A stretch of 52,162 bases of DNA. It comes from Clostridia bacterium (GTDB lineage Bacteria > Bacillota > Clostridia > Christensenellales > Aristaeellaceae). A program made the position numbers and the translations under genes. The stretch lies in assembly GCA_017937505.1 (NCBI GenBank), contig JAGBDL010000160.1:1-52162 (forward strand). Direction: 5' to 3'. Shown piece after piece: positions 24,419 through 32,875 of this stretch. The number at the start of each line of letters is the position of its first letter. Within the stretch, counting starts at the first letter, position 1. The notes beneath the pieces were generated by a model that searched no databases, was not told the DNA's origin, and saw nothing but the letters and a program-made list of their open reading frames with translations.

Positions 24419-25441
24419 TTACTTGGTCCACAGCTCGGTCCAGTGATCCACGATGGTCTGCTTGTTGGCGGAGGTGTACTCCTCGTCCTCGTGCTTGAGG
24501 TTCAGGGTGTCAAAGGACGGCATGTACTCGGTCGGCTGGAACAGGTCGGTGCGCACGCCGCGGCAGACGGTCTTCTCGGCCATGATGGTCTGGCACTCGT
24601 CGGAGATCAGCCAGTCCATGAACAGCTTGGCGTTGTCCATGTTCTTGGCGCCCTTGACGATGGCGGAGCCCACCGGGGTCCAGCAGACGCCCTCGGTCGG
24701 GTAGACGGTGTGCACGCCCTGCGCGCCGTTGCGGATGTAGCCGGCCACGCCGATCTCATAGGAGAGGCCCACGACGTACTCGCCGTTGCCCACGCCCTTG
24801 TACACGGCGGAGGAGCCGCTGGTCAGGCTGTGATCGAGCTGACCGATGAGGCTCTCCACATAGTTCCAAGCCGCGTCGCTGGTGTAGGGATTCTCGCCGT
24901 CGCCCATGGCCAGCAGGATGTTGGACAGGTGCGCGAAGGCGGAGGAGGAAGAGGTCGGATCGGCGTTGGCGATCCTGCCCTTGAGCGCCGGGTTGAGCAG
25001 GTCCGCGTAGGACGTGATCTTCAGGCCCAGCTCAGCCTCCAGCTCGTCATTGACGATCATGACGCAGCTGCCGCCCAGGATGTAGTAGGTGATCAGGCCG
25101 TCCGGGTTCTGGTACTCGGCCGGCAGCTTGTCGTTGCCGTTGGCCACATAGGTCTCAAACAGGTCCGGATAGTCGTGGGTCCAGGTGGTCTCCACGCCGC
25201 CGAACATCACGTCGGCCTGCGGGTTGGCCTTCTCACTGTCCAGACGGGTGTAGCACACGCCGGTGCCCATGGACTGAAGCTCGACGTCCACGCCGTACTT
25301 CTCAGCGAAGGTGTTGAGGATGTAGGTGATCTCCTCGTCCGGGTTCGGGGTGTAAACGACCAGGGATCCTTCGGCGAACGCCGCGACCGGCAGGATGACC
25401 GCCAGCGCCAGAACGAGCGCCAGAGAGAGCAGTTTACGCAT
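24419..25441 (-). CDS. Extracellular solute-binding protein, iron/aminoethylphosphonate type
   Basis: A protein of 340 residues from ATG 25441 (ribosome site GGAGG just upstream; a longer frame adds 12 unlikely residues). The signal peptide ends AAFA before EGSLVVYTP, with no lipobox Cys. The mature fold matches AfuA/FbpA-type proteins: VVYTPNPDEEITYILNTF, ADVMFGGVETTW, and SYEIGVAGYIRNGAQGV. Ligand could be ferric iron, 2-aminoethylphosphonate or another small anion. The first gene of the minus-strand importer operon. Confidence 0.88.
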   Translation of the reverse strand: MRKLLSLALVLALAVILPVAAFAEGSLVVYTPNPDEEITYILNTFAEKYGVDVELQSMGTGVCYTRLDSEKANPQADVMFGGVETTWTHDYPDLFETYVANGNDKLPAEYQNPDGLITYYILGGSCVMIVNDELEAELGLKITSYADLLNPALKGRIANADPTSSSSAFAHLSNILLAMGDGENPYTSDAAWNYVESLIGQLDHSLTSGSSAVYKGVGNGEYVVGLSYEIGVAGYIRNGAQGVHTVYPTEGVCWTPVGSAIVKGAKNMDNAKLFMDWLISDECQTIMAEKTVCRGVRTDLFQPTEYMPSFDTLNLKHEDEEYTSANKQTIVDHWTELWTK

Positions 25442-25527
25442 CGTGACAACCTCCATAAAAATGCTTTTGTGTCCCATGCGCGTGTCTTCAGCGACATGCG
25501 CGTGAGCGTGATGAACAAAACAGGTTT

Positions 25528-25555
25528 ATTATACCTGAATTTCCCACAAGTTCAA
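25528..25555 (-). promoter_or_regulatory. Promoter of the ABC importer operon
   Basis: On the minus strand TTGAAC (25555-25550), about 16-17 bp, TATAAT (25533-25528). Confidence 0.6.
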
Positions 25556-25613
25556 TGATTTTATGGAATATTCTGTCCGGCTTTTCTTAAAATGTTCGGG
25601 TTTTTAGGAGATG

Positions 25614-25639
25614 AAAAAAACCGCGGCAGCGCGCCGCGG
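25614..25639 (-). terminator. Intrinsic terminator of the CoA-transferase gene
   Basis: CCGCGGC (25621-25627), loop AGCGC, GCCGCGG (25633-25639). Leftward it is followed by seven T. Confidence 0.8.
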
Positions 25640-25642
25640 CGT

Positions 25643-25732
25643 ATTGACTCCTTCCACCATCCTTCGGATGGCCCTCTCTCCCTCAAGAGGAAGGCTTTGT
25701 TCAGTGTTCAGGCCCCTCCTGAGGGAGTCAAT
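25643..25732. repeat. 90-bp fold-back element at a stop codon
   Basis: ATTGACTCC (25643-25651) and GGAGTCAAT (25724-25732) form perfect terminal inverted repeats. Inside are CCATCC TTC GGATGG (25657-25671) and the CCTC..GAGG stems. The right end touches the TGA of the CoA-transferase gene. No coding capacity. MITE-like or a dispersed palindrome. Confidence 0.5.
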
Positions 25733-27261
25733 CAGGCGTGATAGCTGTCGGGCAGCTCCACGTCAAAGGGCAGAAGATCGAGGATATCGCGCTGCACGTC
25801 CACGCCGGGGTAGACCTCCAGCAGCTTGAGGCCGCGAGCGGTCAGGATGAACACGCAGCGCTCAGTGATGTAGAGCACCTTCTGGCCGTTCTTGATCGCG
25901 TTCCTGGCGGAGAAGCTGATGGAGAGCACGGTCTGCACGAATTTGGGAATCGAGCCGTTGTGCTCGACGGTGATGCGCTCGCCCTCCCGGTAGACGCTCA
26001 GCCCCTTCGTGTTGAAGGTGAGGCAGAAGACGACCGTCGGGGTTTTGGCGGTGATGTTGGCGAAGCCGCCGATGCCCGCGTAGGCGCCGGGACCGCGGTG
26101 GGCGTTCACGTTGCCGTAGCGGTCCACCTCCAGCGCGCCCATGAAGCAGATGTCCAGGCCGCCGTGGTTGTACAGGTCGAACTGGTTGGCCATGTCGTAG
26201 ACGGAAGCCGCGCCGATCATCGCGCCGAAGACCCTGCCGGAGGCGGGGAAGCCGCCGATGCCGCCGGATTCCACCGTCAGCGTGATGTGGTCGAGCATGC
26301 CGTTCTGCTTGGCGTACTGGGAGATCATCTCCGGAATGCCGATGCCGATGTTGACGATGTCCTCCTGGCGCAGCTCCTGCGCGGCGCGCCGGCCGATGAT
26401 GTGGCTGGCGACACTGCGCTCACGGCTGGCGGAGGTTACGGCCTCGAGCTTCTCGGTCCAGCCGTGCCACGCCTCAAACGGGATCTCAAAGCTGCCGGTG
26501 AGCGCGGTGAAGGCCTCGTCGCGGGGCTCCGGCTCCTGCACGATGATCGCGTCGACGAGGCAGCCCGGGATGATGGCGTTGCGCGGACGGGAGGGCATGT
26601 CCACAATGCGGTCCACCTGGACGATGACGATGCCGTTGTTGGATTTGGCGGCCTGGCAGATGGAGAGCGCGTCCCCGGACATGTACATGTCGTCAAAGGA
26701 GATGTTGCCCTTGCGGTCGGCGGCGGTGCCCTTGATCATCGCGACGGTGATCTTGGGGAGCTTGTAGTAGAGGAACTCCTCATTGTCCACCGTCACCACC
26801 TTGACAAAGGAGGAGTCGGTAGAAATCTGGTTGATGCCCGGGCCCTCGCGGCGCGGATCCACAAAGATGTCCAAACCGACCTTGGAGAGCGCGCCGGGAA
26901 TGCCGCCCGCCTGCGCGCGGATGGCGTGGGAGATGCAGCCCAGCGGCAGGTTGTACGCCTCGAAGCGGTTTTCCAGGATGATCTTCTTGGTGCTGGGCAT
27001 CGAGCCGAAATGGCCGCAGATCAGGCGGTCCACGGCGCCGGCGCGGATGTAGCCCTCCGCGGCGCGGTTTTCATCCCATACGCCGAAACCCGCACTGGAG
27101 ACGACCGTCAGGTGCTTGGGGGAATGGGTTTTTTCATATCTGCGGCCGAGCGCCTCGTGCAGCTCCACCGGGTTTTCAATGCCGACAAAGGAATTGACGC
27201 AGATGCAGTCTCCGTCGCGGATCAGGCTGATGGCCTCGTCCGCCGTCATGATTCGATACAT
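25732..27261 (-). CDS. Acyl-CoA:acetate/propionate CoA-transferase family protein
   Basis: A 509-residue fused alpha-beta CoA-transferase (family I, propionate/acetoacetate type) that moves CoA between carboxylic acids. The catalytic Glu is probably Glu331 in TVESGGIGGFPASG, the typical EXGXXG site. The N-terminal half has VVSSAGFGVWDENRAAEG and the glycine-rich PRREGPGINQ. Fermentative clostridia use such enzymes for short-chain fatty acid formation. The acid pair is unknown. It is monocistronic, with its own terminator and a divergent promoter shared with the next gene. Confidence 0.88.
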   Translation of the reverse strand: MYRIMTADEAISLIRDGDCICVNSFVGIENPVELHEALGRRYEKTHSPKHLTVVSSAGFGVWDENRAAEGYIRAGAVDRLICGHFGSMPSTKKIILENRFEAYNLPLGCISHAIRAQAGGIPGALSKVGLDIFVDPRREGPGINQISTDSSFVKVVTVDNEEFLYYKLPKITVAMIKGTAADRKGNISFDDMYMSGDALSICQAAKSNNGIVIVQVDRIVDMPSRPRNAIIPGCLVDAIIVQEPEPRDEAFTALTGSFEIPFEAWHGWTEKLEAVTSASRERSVASHIIGRRAAQELRQEDIVNIGIGIPEMISQYAKQNGMLDHITLTVESGGIGGFPASGRVFGAMIGAASVYDMANQFDLYNHGGLDICFMGALEVDRYGNVNAHRGPGAYAGIGGFANITAKTPTVVFCLTFNTKGLSVYREGERITVEHNGSIPKFVQTVLSISFSARNAIKNGQKVLYITERCVFILTARGLKLLEVYPGVDVQRDILDLLPFDVELPDSYHA

Positions 27262-27317
27262 GGTGATTCCGCCTTTGGATGGTAGTCCTTCGTTCAGAGA
27301 ATAAACGCTGTTTTTCC

Positions 27318-27346
27318 ATTATATCGGCTTTGCGCGGGGAAAGCAA
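27318..27346 (-). promoter_or_regulatory. Candidate promoter of the CoA-transferase gene
   Basis: On the minus strand TTGCTT (27346-27341), 17-bp spacer, TATAAT (27323-27318). The -35 box is poor. Confidence 0.5.
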
Positions 27347-27383
27347 CCACCTTTTTTCGCGCGGCGGGCGCGGAAGATGGCAG

Positions 27384-27412
27384 TTGCGCGGGGCGGAAAA
27401 GCGCGCTATACT
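27384..27412 (+). promoter_or_regulatory. Candidate promoter of the PLP enzyme gene
   Basis: TTGCGC (27384-27389), 17-bp spacer, TATACT (27407-27412). Confidence 0.55.
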
Positions 27413-27456
27413 GTATCCAAACTGATCCATACCGAACAGACGGAAGGAGCCTGGTG

Positions 27457-28404
27457 ATGAAGACGACACAGGAATTTGACAGGGTATCCCTCGGCGTGTT
27501 TCCCACGCCGGTTCAGAAGCTTCACAACATCAGCCGTCTCCTGGGCACGCAGGTCTGCGTCAAGCGCGACGACCTGACCGGCCTGGGCCTGGGCGGCAAC
27601 AAGGTGCGCAAGCTGGAGTATCTGCTTGCGGACGCGAAGGCGCAGGGCGCCGAGGTGGTCTTCACCACCGGCGGCGCGCAGTCCAACCACGCCATGCTGA
27701 CCGCCGCCGCGGCGAGGAAGCTGGGCATGACGCCCATCCTGATCCTCAAAAAGCGCGGCGTGACGGCCAGACAGGGCAACCAGCTGCTGGAGCACCTGAT
27801 GGGCGTGGACGTGCGCTTCATGGACACGGATGACTACGCGGACATCTACGCCGAGATGGATCGCGTGGGCAGGGCGCTGGGCAAGCCGTACTACAAGATT
27901 CCCTGCGGCGGCTCCAACGCGCTGGGCACGCTGGGCTATGTGGACTGCGTGCGGGAGATCCGCGATCAGGGGCTGCACTTTGCCCACATCGTCTGCGCGG
28001 AGGGCAGCGGCGGCACGATGGCCGGCCTTGCGCTGGGCGCGAAGCTCTATCTGCCCGGCACGCGCGTGACCGGCATGATGGTGGACAGCGACCCCTTCGA
28101 GGAGATCACGGTCCGCCTGATGCGCGAGGCGTCAGCGCTGCTGGACGTGGATGTGCAGGTGAGCGCGGAGGACTTTGACCTGCGCGACCTGTGCGGCCCC
28201 GGCTATGCGATCCCCTCGCAGGAGGGCAACGCCGCCGTGGCGATGATGGCGGAAAACGAGGGCATCTTCCTGGATCCGGTGTACACCGGCAAGGCGTTCG
28301 CCGGGCTGATCGCCATGGCGAAGGAGGGCGCATTCCGGCCGACGGACCGCGTGCTGTTCCTGCACTCCGGCGGCGCGGGCGGCCTGTTCGCGGTGGGCGT
28401 GTAA
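27457..28404 (+). CDS. D-cysteine desulfhydrase / ACC deaminase family PLP enzyme
   Basis: A 315-residue fold-type II PLP enzyme. The PLP lysine is Lys49 in GLGGNKVRKLEYLL, and the substrate loop TTGGAQSNHAMLTAAAA follows. The C-terminal part has PVYTGKAFAGL and LHSGGAGGLFA. The best fit is D-cysteine desulfhydrase (D-cysteine to pyruvate, sulfide and ammonia), but related enzymes use L-cysteate, D-serine or ACC. ATG 27457 follows AAGGAGC. An L-cysteine desulfidase gene lies 7 kb downstream, making a sulfur-amino-acid theme. Confidence 0.85.
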   Translation: MKTTQEFDRVSLGVFPTPVQKLHNISRLLGTQVCVKRDDLTGLGLGGNKVRKLEYLLADAKAQGAEVVFTTGGAQSNHAMLTAAAARKLGMTPILILKKRGVTARQGNQLLEHLMGVDVRFMDTDDYADIYAEMDRVGRALGKPYYKIPCGGSNALGTLGYVDCVREIRDQGLHFAHIVCAEGSGGTMAGLALGAKLYLPGTRVTGMMVDSDPFEEITVRLMREASALLDVDVQVSAEDFDLRDLCGPGYAIPSQEGNAAVAMMAENEGIFLDPVYTGKAFAGLIAMAKEGAFRPTDRVLFLHSGGAGGLFAVGV

Positions 28405-28426
28405 TCTGGAAATCATGGCTGCTTTC

Positions 28427-28469
28427 AGGCCGCACGGGCTGACGGTGAGCGTCGCCCGGCGGCCTTTTT
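28427..28469 (+). terminator. Intrinsic terminator
   Basis: AGGCCGC (28427-28433) and GCGGCCT (28459-28465) with inner CGGGC/GCCCG, followed by TTTTT. Confidence 0.85.
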
Positions 28470-28572
28470 GTATCATGGAAGATGGCGCAAAGCATCGTGC
28501 AGCGGGTACCGAATCGCCTGATTCTGATCAGGCTGTTCGGCGGCGGGGGCGGCTGCTGCCCCGAAAAAACGG

Positions 28573-28601
28573 TTTACAGCGCGGCCACCGTTCTGTATAA
28601 T
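28573..28601 (+). promoter_or_regulatory. Promoter of the TetR gene
   Basis: TTTACA (28573-28578), 17-bp spacer, TATAAT (28596-28601). Confidence 0.75.
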
Positions 28602-28626
28602 CAGGGTGATCACGGGAGGGATGGAT

Positions 28627-29211
28627 ATGCCGAGAAAGACCGGGCGCAACACGAAGGGCCGCATTGTCGCCGCCGCATGGAAGCTGTTTTACGAGCAGGG
28701 CTATGACAACACGACCGTGGAGGACATTGTCTTCGCTTCCGAGACCTCGAAGGGCTCGTTTTACCATTATTTCAGCGGCAAGGACGATCTGCTGGGCTCC
28801 CTGTCCATGATTTTCGATGAGAAATACGAGGAGCTGCGCGCGACGCTCCCCGAGGCCATGCCCGCGGCGCAGAAGCTCGTCACCCTGTCCCACGAGCTGT
28901 TTGCCATGATTGACAACAGCGTGTCCATTGAGCTGCTGGCCAGGCTGCTCTCCGCGCAGCTGGTCACGCACGGCGAAAAGCACCTGCTGGACAGGAGCAG
29001 AACCTATTTCAAGCTGCTCAATCAGGTGATCCGCTGCGGACAGGAGCGCGGGGAGCTGCGCGACGACATGACTGTCAACGAGATCGTCAAGGCCTACGCC
29101 ATGTTCGAGCGCGCGCTGATGTATGACTGGTGCCTGTCCGGCGGAGAATATGCGCTTTCCAAATATGCGGATCAGATGATTCCCATCTTCCTGGCGGGTT
29201 TTAAAAAATAA
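28627..29211 (+). CDS. TetR family transcriptional regulator
   Basis: A 194-residue regulator. The helix-turn-helix covers about residues 8-55, with AAWKLFYEQGYDNTTVEDI and ETSKGSFYHYFSGKDDLL. The C-terminal ligand domain is not family-specific. ATG 28627 is seven bases after GGGAGGG; the ATG at 28621 is too close. A large dyad lies in the gap before the downstream symporter gene, so the symporter is its likely target. The inducer is unknown. Confidence 0.9.
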   Translation: MPRKTGRNTKGRIVAAAWKLFYEQGYDNTTVEDIVFASETSKGSFYHYFSGKDDLLGSLSMIFDEKYEELRATLPEAMPAAQKLVTLSHELFAMIDNSVSIELLARLLSAQLVTHGEKHLLDRSRTYFKLLNQVIRCGQERGELRDDMTVNEIVKAYAMFERALMYDWCLSGGEYALSKYADQMIPIFLAGFKK

Positions 29212-29289
29212 TTCATGCTGATGAACAAATCTGTATTCCATCAATCGTCTATATAAATATTCAATCAGTAAAGGATAAAAATGTAAATC

Positions 29290-29331
29290 TACAGAAAATC
29301 GTACAGTTATTATTCTGTACATCGTTCTGTA
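29290..29331. promoter_or_regulatory. 42-bp nested dyad, likely TetR operator
   Basis: The core is GTACAG (29301-29306), eight bases, CTGTAC (29315-29320). Outer half-sites TACAGA (29290-29295) and TCTGTA (29326-29331) share the same centre. It abuts the -35 box of the symporter promoter at 29332. Confidence 0.65.
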
Positions 29332-29360
29332 TTTACGTATCCTTTTTTTCCTGATATACT
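29332..29360 (+). promoter_or_regulatory. Promoter of the sodium:solute symporter gene
   Basis: TTTACG (29332-29337), 17-bp spacer, TATACT (29355-29360), directly after the dyad. Confidence 0.6.
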
Positions 29361-29389
29361 CCGGCCATTAAGGCTTGGAGGGACAAATG

Positions 29390-30934
29390 ATGAACACATC
29401 CCAGATCATTATCGCGCTGACCATGGCGCTGTATCTTGTCATGACGATTGGCATCGGCGTGGCGTTTTCCCGCCGCGGCGCGTCGAGCACCAGTGAGTTT
29501 TACCTCGGCGGCCGCAAGCTCGGCCCGCTGGTCACCGCCATGAGCGCGGAGGCCTCCGACATGAGCTCCTATCTGCTGATGGGCCTGCCGGGCCTGGCGT
29601 ACCTCGCCGGCCTGGCGGAGGTCAGCTGGACCATCATCGGCCTGGCGGTTGGCACCTATCTCAACTTTCTGCTGGTGTCCAAGCGCCTGCGCATCTACTC
29701 CGAGCGCCTGGGCTCCATCACCGTGCCGGATTACTTCTCCCGCCGCTATGGGGACACGCGCCATCTGCTCTCCCTGATTGCCGCGCTGGTCATCATCGTG
29801 TTCTTTGTGCCCTACACCGCCTCCGGCTTCAAGGCGGTCGGCATGCTGTTTGGCAGCCTGTTCGGCTGGGACTACCATGTGTCCATGCTCATCGGCGCGG
29901 CGGTCATCATCGGCTATACGGTGCTGGGCGGCTTCCTGGCCGTGTCCACCACCGACCTCATCCAGTCCGTCTTCATGACGGTCGCGCTGGTCATCATCGT
30001 GCTCTTCGGCGTGAACCTGGCCGGCGGCATGGACAGCGTGCTCGCCAGCGCGCGGGCGCTGCCGGGCTATCTGGACGTGATGAAGGGCTATAATTGGGCG
30101 GACGGCACGGCCGGCAGCTTCGGCGCGCTGAGCATCGTGTCCACGCTGGCGTGGGGCCTGGGCTACTTCGGCATGCCGCATATCCTGCTGCGCTTCATGG
30201 CCATCCGCGACAAGGACGAGATCAAGACCTCCCGCCGCATCGCGACCGTGTGGGTGGTCGTGTCCATGTGCGTGGCCGTGCTCATCGGCGTGATTGGCTA
30301 CAGCATCTCCGCCGCGGGCATCATCCCGATGCTGGGCACCAGCGTGGAGAGCGAAACCGTCATCGTCAGGCTGGCAGACGTGATGAGCAGCCACGGCGCG
30401 CTGTTCGCCGTCGTGGCGGGCGTGATCCTCGCGGGCATTCTCGCCGCCACCATGTCCACGGCGGATTCCCAACTGCTGGCGGCGGCGTCCAGCGTATCGC
30501 AGGACATCGCGGTGGAATTCCTGGGCATCCGGCTCAGCGAAAAGAAGTCGCTGCTGGTGGCCAGGCTCACCGTGATCGGCATCGCGCTGGTCGGCCTGGT
30601 GCTCGCGTGGAATCCAGACAGCTCCGTGTTCCGCGTGGTCTCCTTCGCGTGGGCGGGCTTCGGCGCGGCGTTCGGCCCGGTCATGCTCCTCTCCCTGTTC
30701 TGGAAGCGCTCCAACCGCGCTGGCGCCATCGCCGGCATGATCACCGGCGGCGCCATGGTCTTCCTCTGGAAATACGGCCTCGCGCCCCTGGGCGGCGTGT
30801 TCGCGATCTATGAGCTGCTGCCCGCCTTCATCGCGGCGCTCCTGGTGAACGTCGCCGTCTCTCTGGCCACGCCCGCGCCCGACGCGGAGATCGTGCGTCA
30901 GTATGAGGAGGTCAGCGCGGCCAGCCGCGGATAA
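29390..30934 (+). CDS. Sodium:solute symporter (SSS family, PutP-like)
   Basis: A 514-residue membrane protein with about 13 segments, predicted to import a solute with sodium. The family signature lies in EFYLGGRKLGPLVTAMSAEA followed by ASDMSSYLLMGLPG (sodium-binding region). GYFGMPHILLRFMAI and ILAGILAATMSTADSQLL fit the proline-permease branch. The ribosome site GGAGGG allows ATG 29387 or 29390; 29390 has the better spacing. Proline, pantothenate or another small acid are candidates. Control by the upstream TetR protein is likely. Confidence 0.9.
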   Translation: MNTSQIIIALTMALYLVMTIGIGVAFSRRGASSTSEFYLGGRKLGPLVTAMSAEASDMSSYLLMGLPGLAYLAGLAEVSWTIIGLAVGTYLNFLLVSKRLRIYSERLGSITVPDYFSRRYGDTRHLLSLIAALVIIVFFVPYTASGFKAVGMLFGSLFGWDYHVSMLIGAAVIIGYTVLGGFLAVSTTDLIQSVFMTVALVIIVLFGVNLAGGMDSVLASARALPGYLDVMKGYNWADGTAGSFGALSIVSTLAWGLGYFGMPHILLRFMAIRDKDEIKTSRRIATVWVVVSMCVAVLIGVIGYSISAAGIIPMLGTSVESETVIVRLADVMSSHGALFAVVAGVILAGILAATMSTADSQLLAAASSVSQDIAVEFLGIRLSEKKSLLVARLTVIGIALVGLVLAWNPDSSVFRVVSFAWAGFGAAFGPVMLLSLFWKRSNRAGAIAGMITGGAMVFLWKYGLAPLGGVFAIYELLPAFIAALLVNVAVSLATPAPDAEIVRQYEEVSAASRG

Positions 30935-30943
30935 AAATGCATT

Positions 30944-30984
30944 GCGCAGGCTTGTTCAGCATGGTTCGGGCCTGCGCTTTTTAT
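30944..30984 (+). terminator. Intrinsic terminator of the symporter gene
   Basis: GCGCAGGC (30944-30951) pairs with GCCTGCGC (about 30970-30977), followed by TTTTTATTT. Confidence 0.85.
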
Positions 30985-31012
30985 TTGAAAATGAAAAGAA
31001 ATGTGATATAAT
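30985..31012 (+). promoter_or_regulatory. Promoter of the sulfite-reductase-like gene
   Basis: TTGAAA (30985-30990), 16-bp spacer, TATAAT (31007-31012). The -35 box overlaps the preceding terminator tail. Confidence 0.65.
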
Positions 31013-31066
31013 GCCGGTATCGATCATCGCGCCCTGAGGCATGATGAGGAGGAAGGGAGTTTTTTG

Positions 31067-32626
31067 ATGAATACCCCTGTTCAGGCAGCAAACACACAGG
31101 CATTCCGCGCGGATCTGCCGGAATTCAAGGAAAAGAGCGCCGCGTTCTTCGCCGGGGAGATGAGCAAGGCGGCGTACAAGGGCTTCTCCGGATACTACGG
31201 CAGCTATGCGCAGCGCGACGGCAAGGCGAGCATGCTGCGCCTGCGCATGACGGCGGGCTGCGTGACCCCGGAAAAGCTCGCGTTTACGGTGGACATGATC
31301 CGCAGGCACCACATTGAGCGCGTGCACTTCACCACCTGCCAGACCATCCAGCTGCACGACCTGACGCAGGAGGCAGTGTGCGACATCATGGAGCGCGCGC
31401 TGGACGCCGGAATCATCACGATGGGCGGCGGCGGCGATTTCCCGCGCAATGTGATGTGCTCTCCGCTCTCCGGCGTGGAGGAGGGGGAGTACTTCGACGT
31501 GACGCCGTGGGCGCAGGCCGCCGGAGACTATCTGCTCACGTTCATCAAGGCGGAGAAGATGCCCCGCAAGCTCAAGGTCGGCTTCTCCAACGCCCCGGCG
31601 AACCTCACCCACGCGACCTACCGCGATCTGGGCTTTGCCGCGCGGCCGGACGGGCTGTTTGACGTGTACAGCGCGGGCGGACTGGGCAACAACCCGCGCT
31701 TTGGCGTGAAGGTGGCCGAGGCCGTGAACCCGCAGCACATCCTGTACTACATCAAGGCGATGTGGCTGACCTTCCGCGCCTATGGTAACTACGAGAACCG
31801 CGGCAAGGCGCGCACCCGCTATATGCAGGAGACGCTGGGCGGGCCGGAGGCCTACAAGGCGGCGTATCTTGAGAAGCTCGCCGAGGTGCGTGCCTCCGGC
31901 GAGGATCTGACGCTGCCGCAGCTGAGCTCAAAGATGACCAAGACCGGCGACGGCACGACGGCCTCCGGCGAGCGGGTCATTCCGCAGAAGCAGCCGGGCC
32001 TGTATGCCGTTCATGTGCATCCCATCGGCGGGCAGCCCTCGGCCGGGGAATTCTGTGCGCTGGCGGATGCGCTGGCCGCCATGCCGGGCGCTTTGATGCG
32101 CCTGGCTCCGGACGAGAGTGCGTATATCGTCAACCTCACCGGCAGCGAGGCCCGGCGCGTGCTGGAGCTGACCGCCTGGAGCGCCGCCACGCCGTTTGAA
32201 TGCTCTGTCGCGTGCATCGGCGCGAGCATCTGCCAGGTGGGCGTGCGCGACTCGCAGGCGCTGCTGCACGCGTGCGTGGATGCTGTGCGCGCGGCGAAGC
32301 TGCCGGCAAACGCGCTGCCCCAGATTCACATCTCGGGCTGTCCGTCCTCCTGCGGCACGCATCAGACGGGCGAGCTGGGCTTCCGCGGCGGCGTGAAGAT
32401 GGTCGGCGGCAAGCCGCAGCCGGGCTTCGTGTTCTTCGTGGGCGGCAACGAGCGGCAGGGCGAGGAGACGATGGGCCGCGAGCTGGGCGCGATGCTGGAG
32501 GGCGACATCCCGGCCTTCCTGGTGAAGCTCGGCCAGGCTGTCGCGGACAGCGGCATGGACTACGGCGCGTGGAGAAAAGCCAATCCCGGCGCGCTGGAGG
32601 AAATCGCCAGGGCGTATACCGACTGA
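31067..32626 (+). CDS. Siroheme-type nitrite/sulfite reductase family protein
   Basis: A 519-residue protein with the duplicated ferredoxin-like and siroheme/4Fe-4S domains of assimilatory sulfite and nitrite reductases. Cluster ligands appear as Cys383-x5-Cys389 (CIGASIC) and Cys425-x3-Cys429 (GCPSSCGTH). N-terminal siroheme contacts fit RLRMTAGCVTPEKL and HFTTCQTIQLHDL. It would reduce sulfite to sulfide or nitrite to ammonia with ferredoxin. No partner reductase, siroheme-synthesis or sulfate genes are nearby. ATG 31067 follows GGAAGGGAG. The neighbouring cysteine and persulfide genes favour sulfite, which is inference. Confidence 0.88.
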   Translation: MNTPVQAANTQAFRADLPEFKEKSAAFFAGEMSKAAYKGFSGYYGSYAQRDGKASMLRLRMTAGCVTPEKLAFTVDMIRRHHIERVHFTTCQTIQLHDLTQEAVCDIMERALDAGIITMGGGGDFPRNVMCSPLSGVEEGEYFDVTPWAQAAGDYLLTFIKAEKMPRKLKVGFSNAPANLTHATYRDLGFAARPDGLFDVYSAGGLGNNPRFGVKVAEAVNPQHILYYIKAMWLTFRAYGNYENRGKARTRYMQETLGGPEAYKAAYLEKLAEVRASGEDLTLPQLSSKMTKTGDGTTASGERVIPQKQPGLYAVHVHPIGGQPSAGEFCALADALAAMPGALMRLAPDESAYIVNLTGSEARRVLELTAWSAATPFECSVACIGASICQVGVRDSQALLHACVDAVRAAKLPANALPQIHISGCPSSCGTHQTGELGFRGGVKMVGGKPQPGFVFFVGGNERQGEETMGRELGAMLEGDIPAFLVKLGQAVADSGMDYGAWRKANPGALEEIARAYTD

Positions 32627-32643
32627 CCGGCAGCGCTCGTTTC

Positions 32644-32844
32644 CATGAAATGACAGGGGCTGTCAGGCTAAGCATCCGGATATTCCAAGAAAAACCAGGA
32701 ATTTGCGACCGAAGGCTTCAAAGGGCGATCAGAAAGCCCTTTGGCTGGGCATAGGGGCAGAGCATCAGGCTCACAAGGCCGATTCTTCTTGGTATAATGG
32801 CTTTATGGAGTATTCAGGATCAGCCTGACAGCCCCGTTTTCATG
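32644..32844. mobile_element. MITE-like fold-back element, about 200 bp
   Basis: A perfect 14-bp inverted repeat, GGGGCTGTCAGGCT (32656-32669) and AGCCTGACAGCCCC (32822-32835), is extended outward by CATGAAA (32644-32650) and TTTCATG (32838-32844). Inward, imperfect pairing continues through TATTCCA/TGGAGTA and CCAAGAA/TTCTTGG. It holds a TATAAT-like box (32793-32798) but no gene. It begins 18 bases after the sulfite-reductase-like gene's stop codon. Confidence 0.7.
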
Positions 32845-32875
32845 CCGCTTATCGAAATGATCTGCGCAGCAATCA

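Noticed and set aside
28405..28626. Short open frames between the PLP enzyme and TetR genes
   Set aside because: They overlap a terminator and a good promoter and have no recognisable protein pattern.
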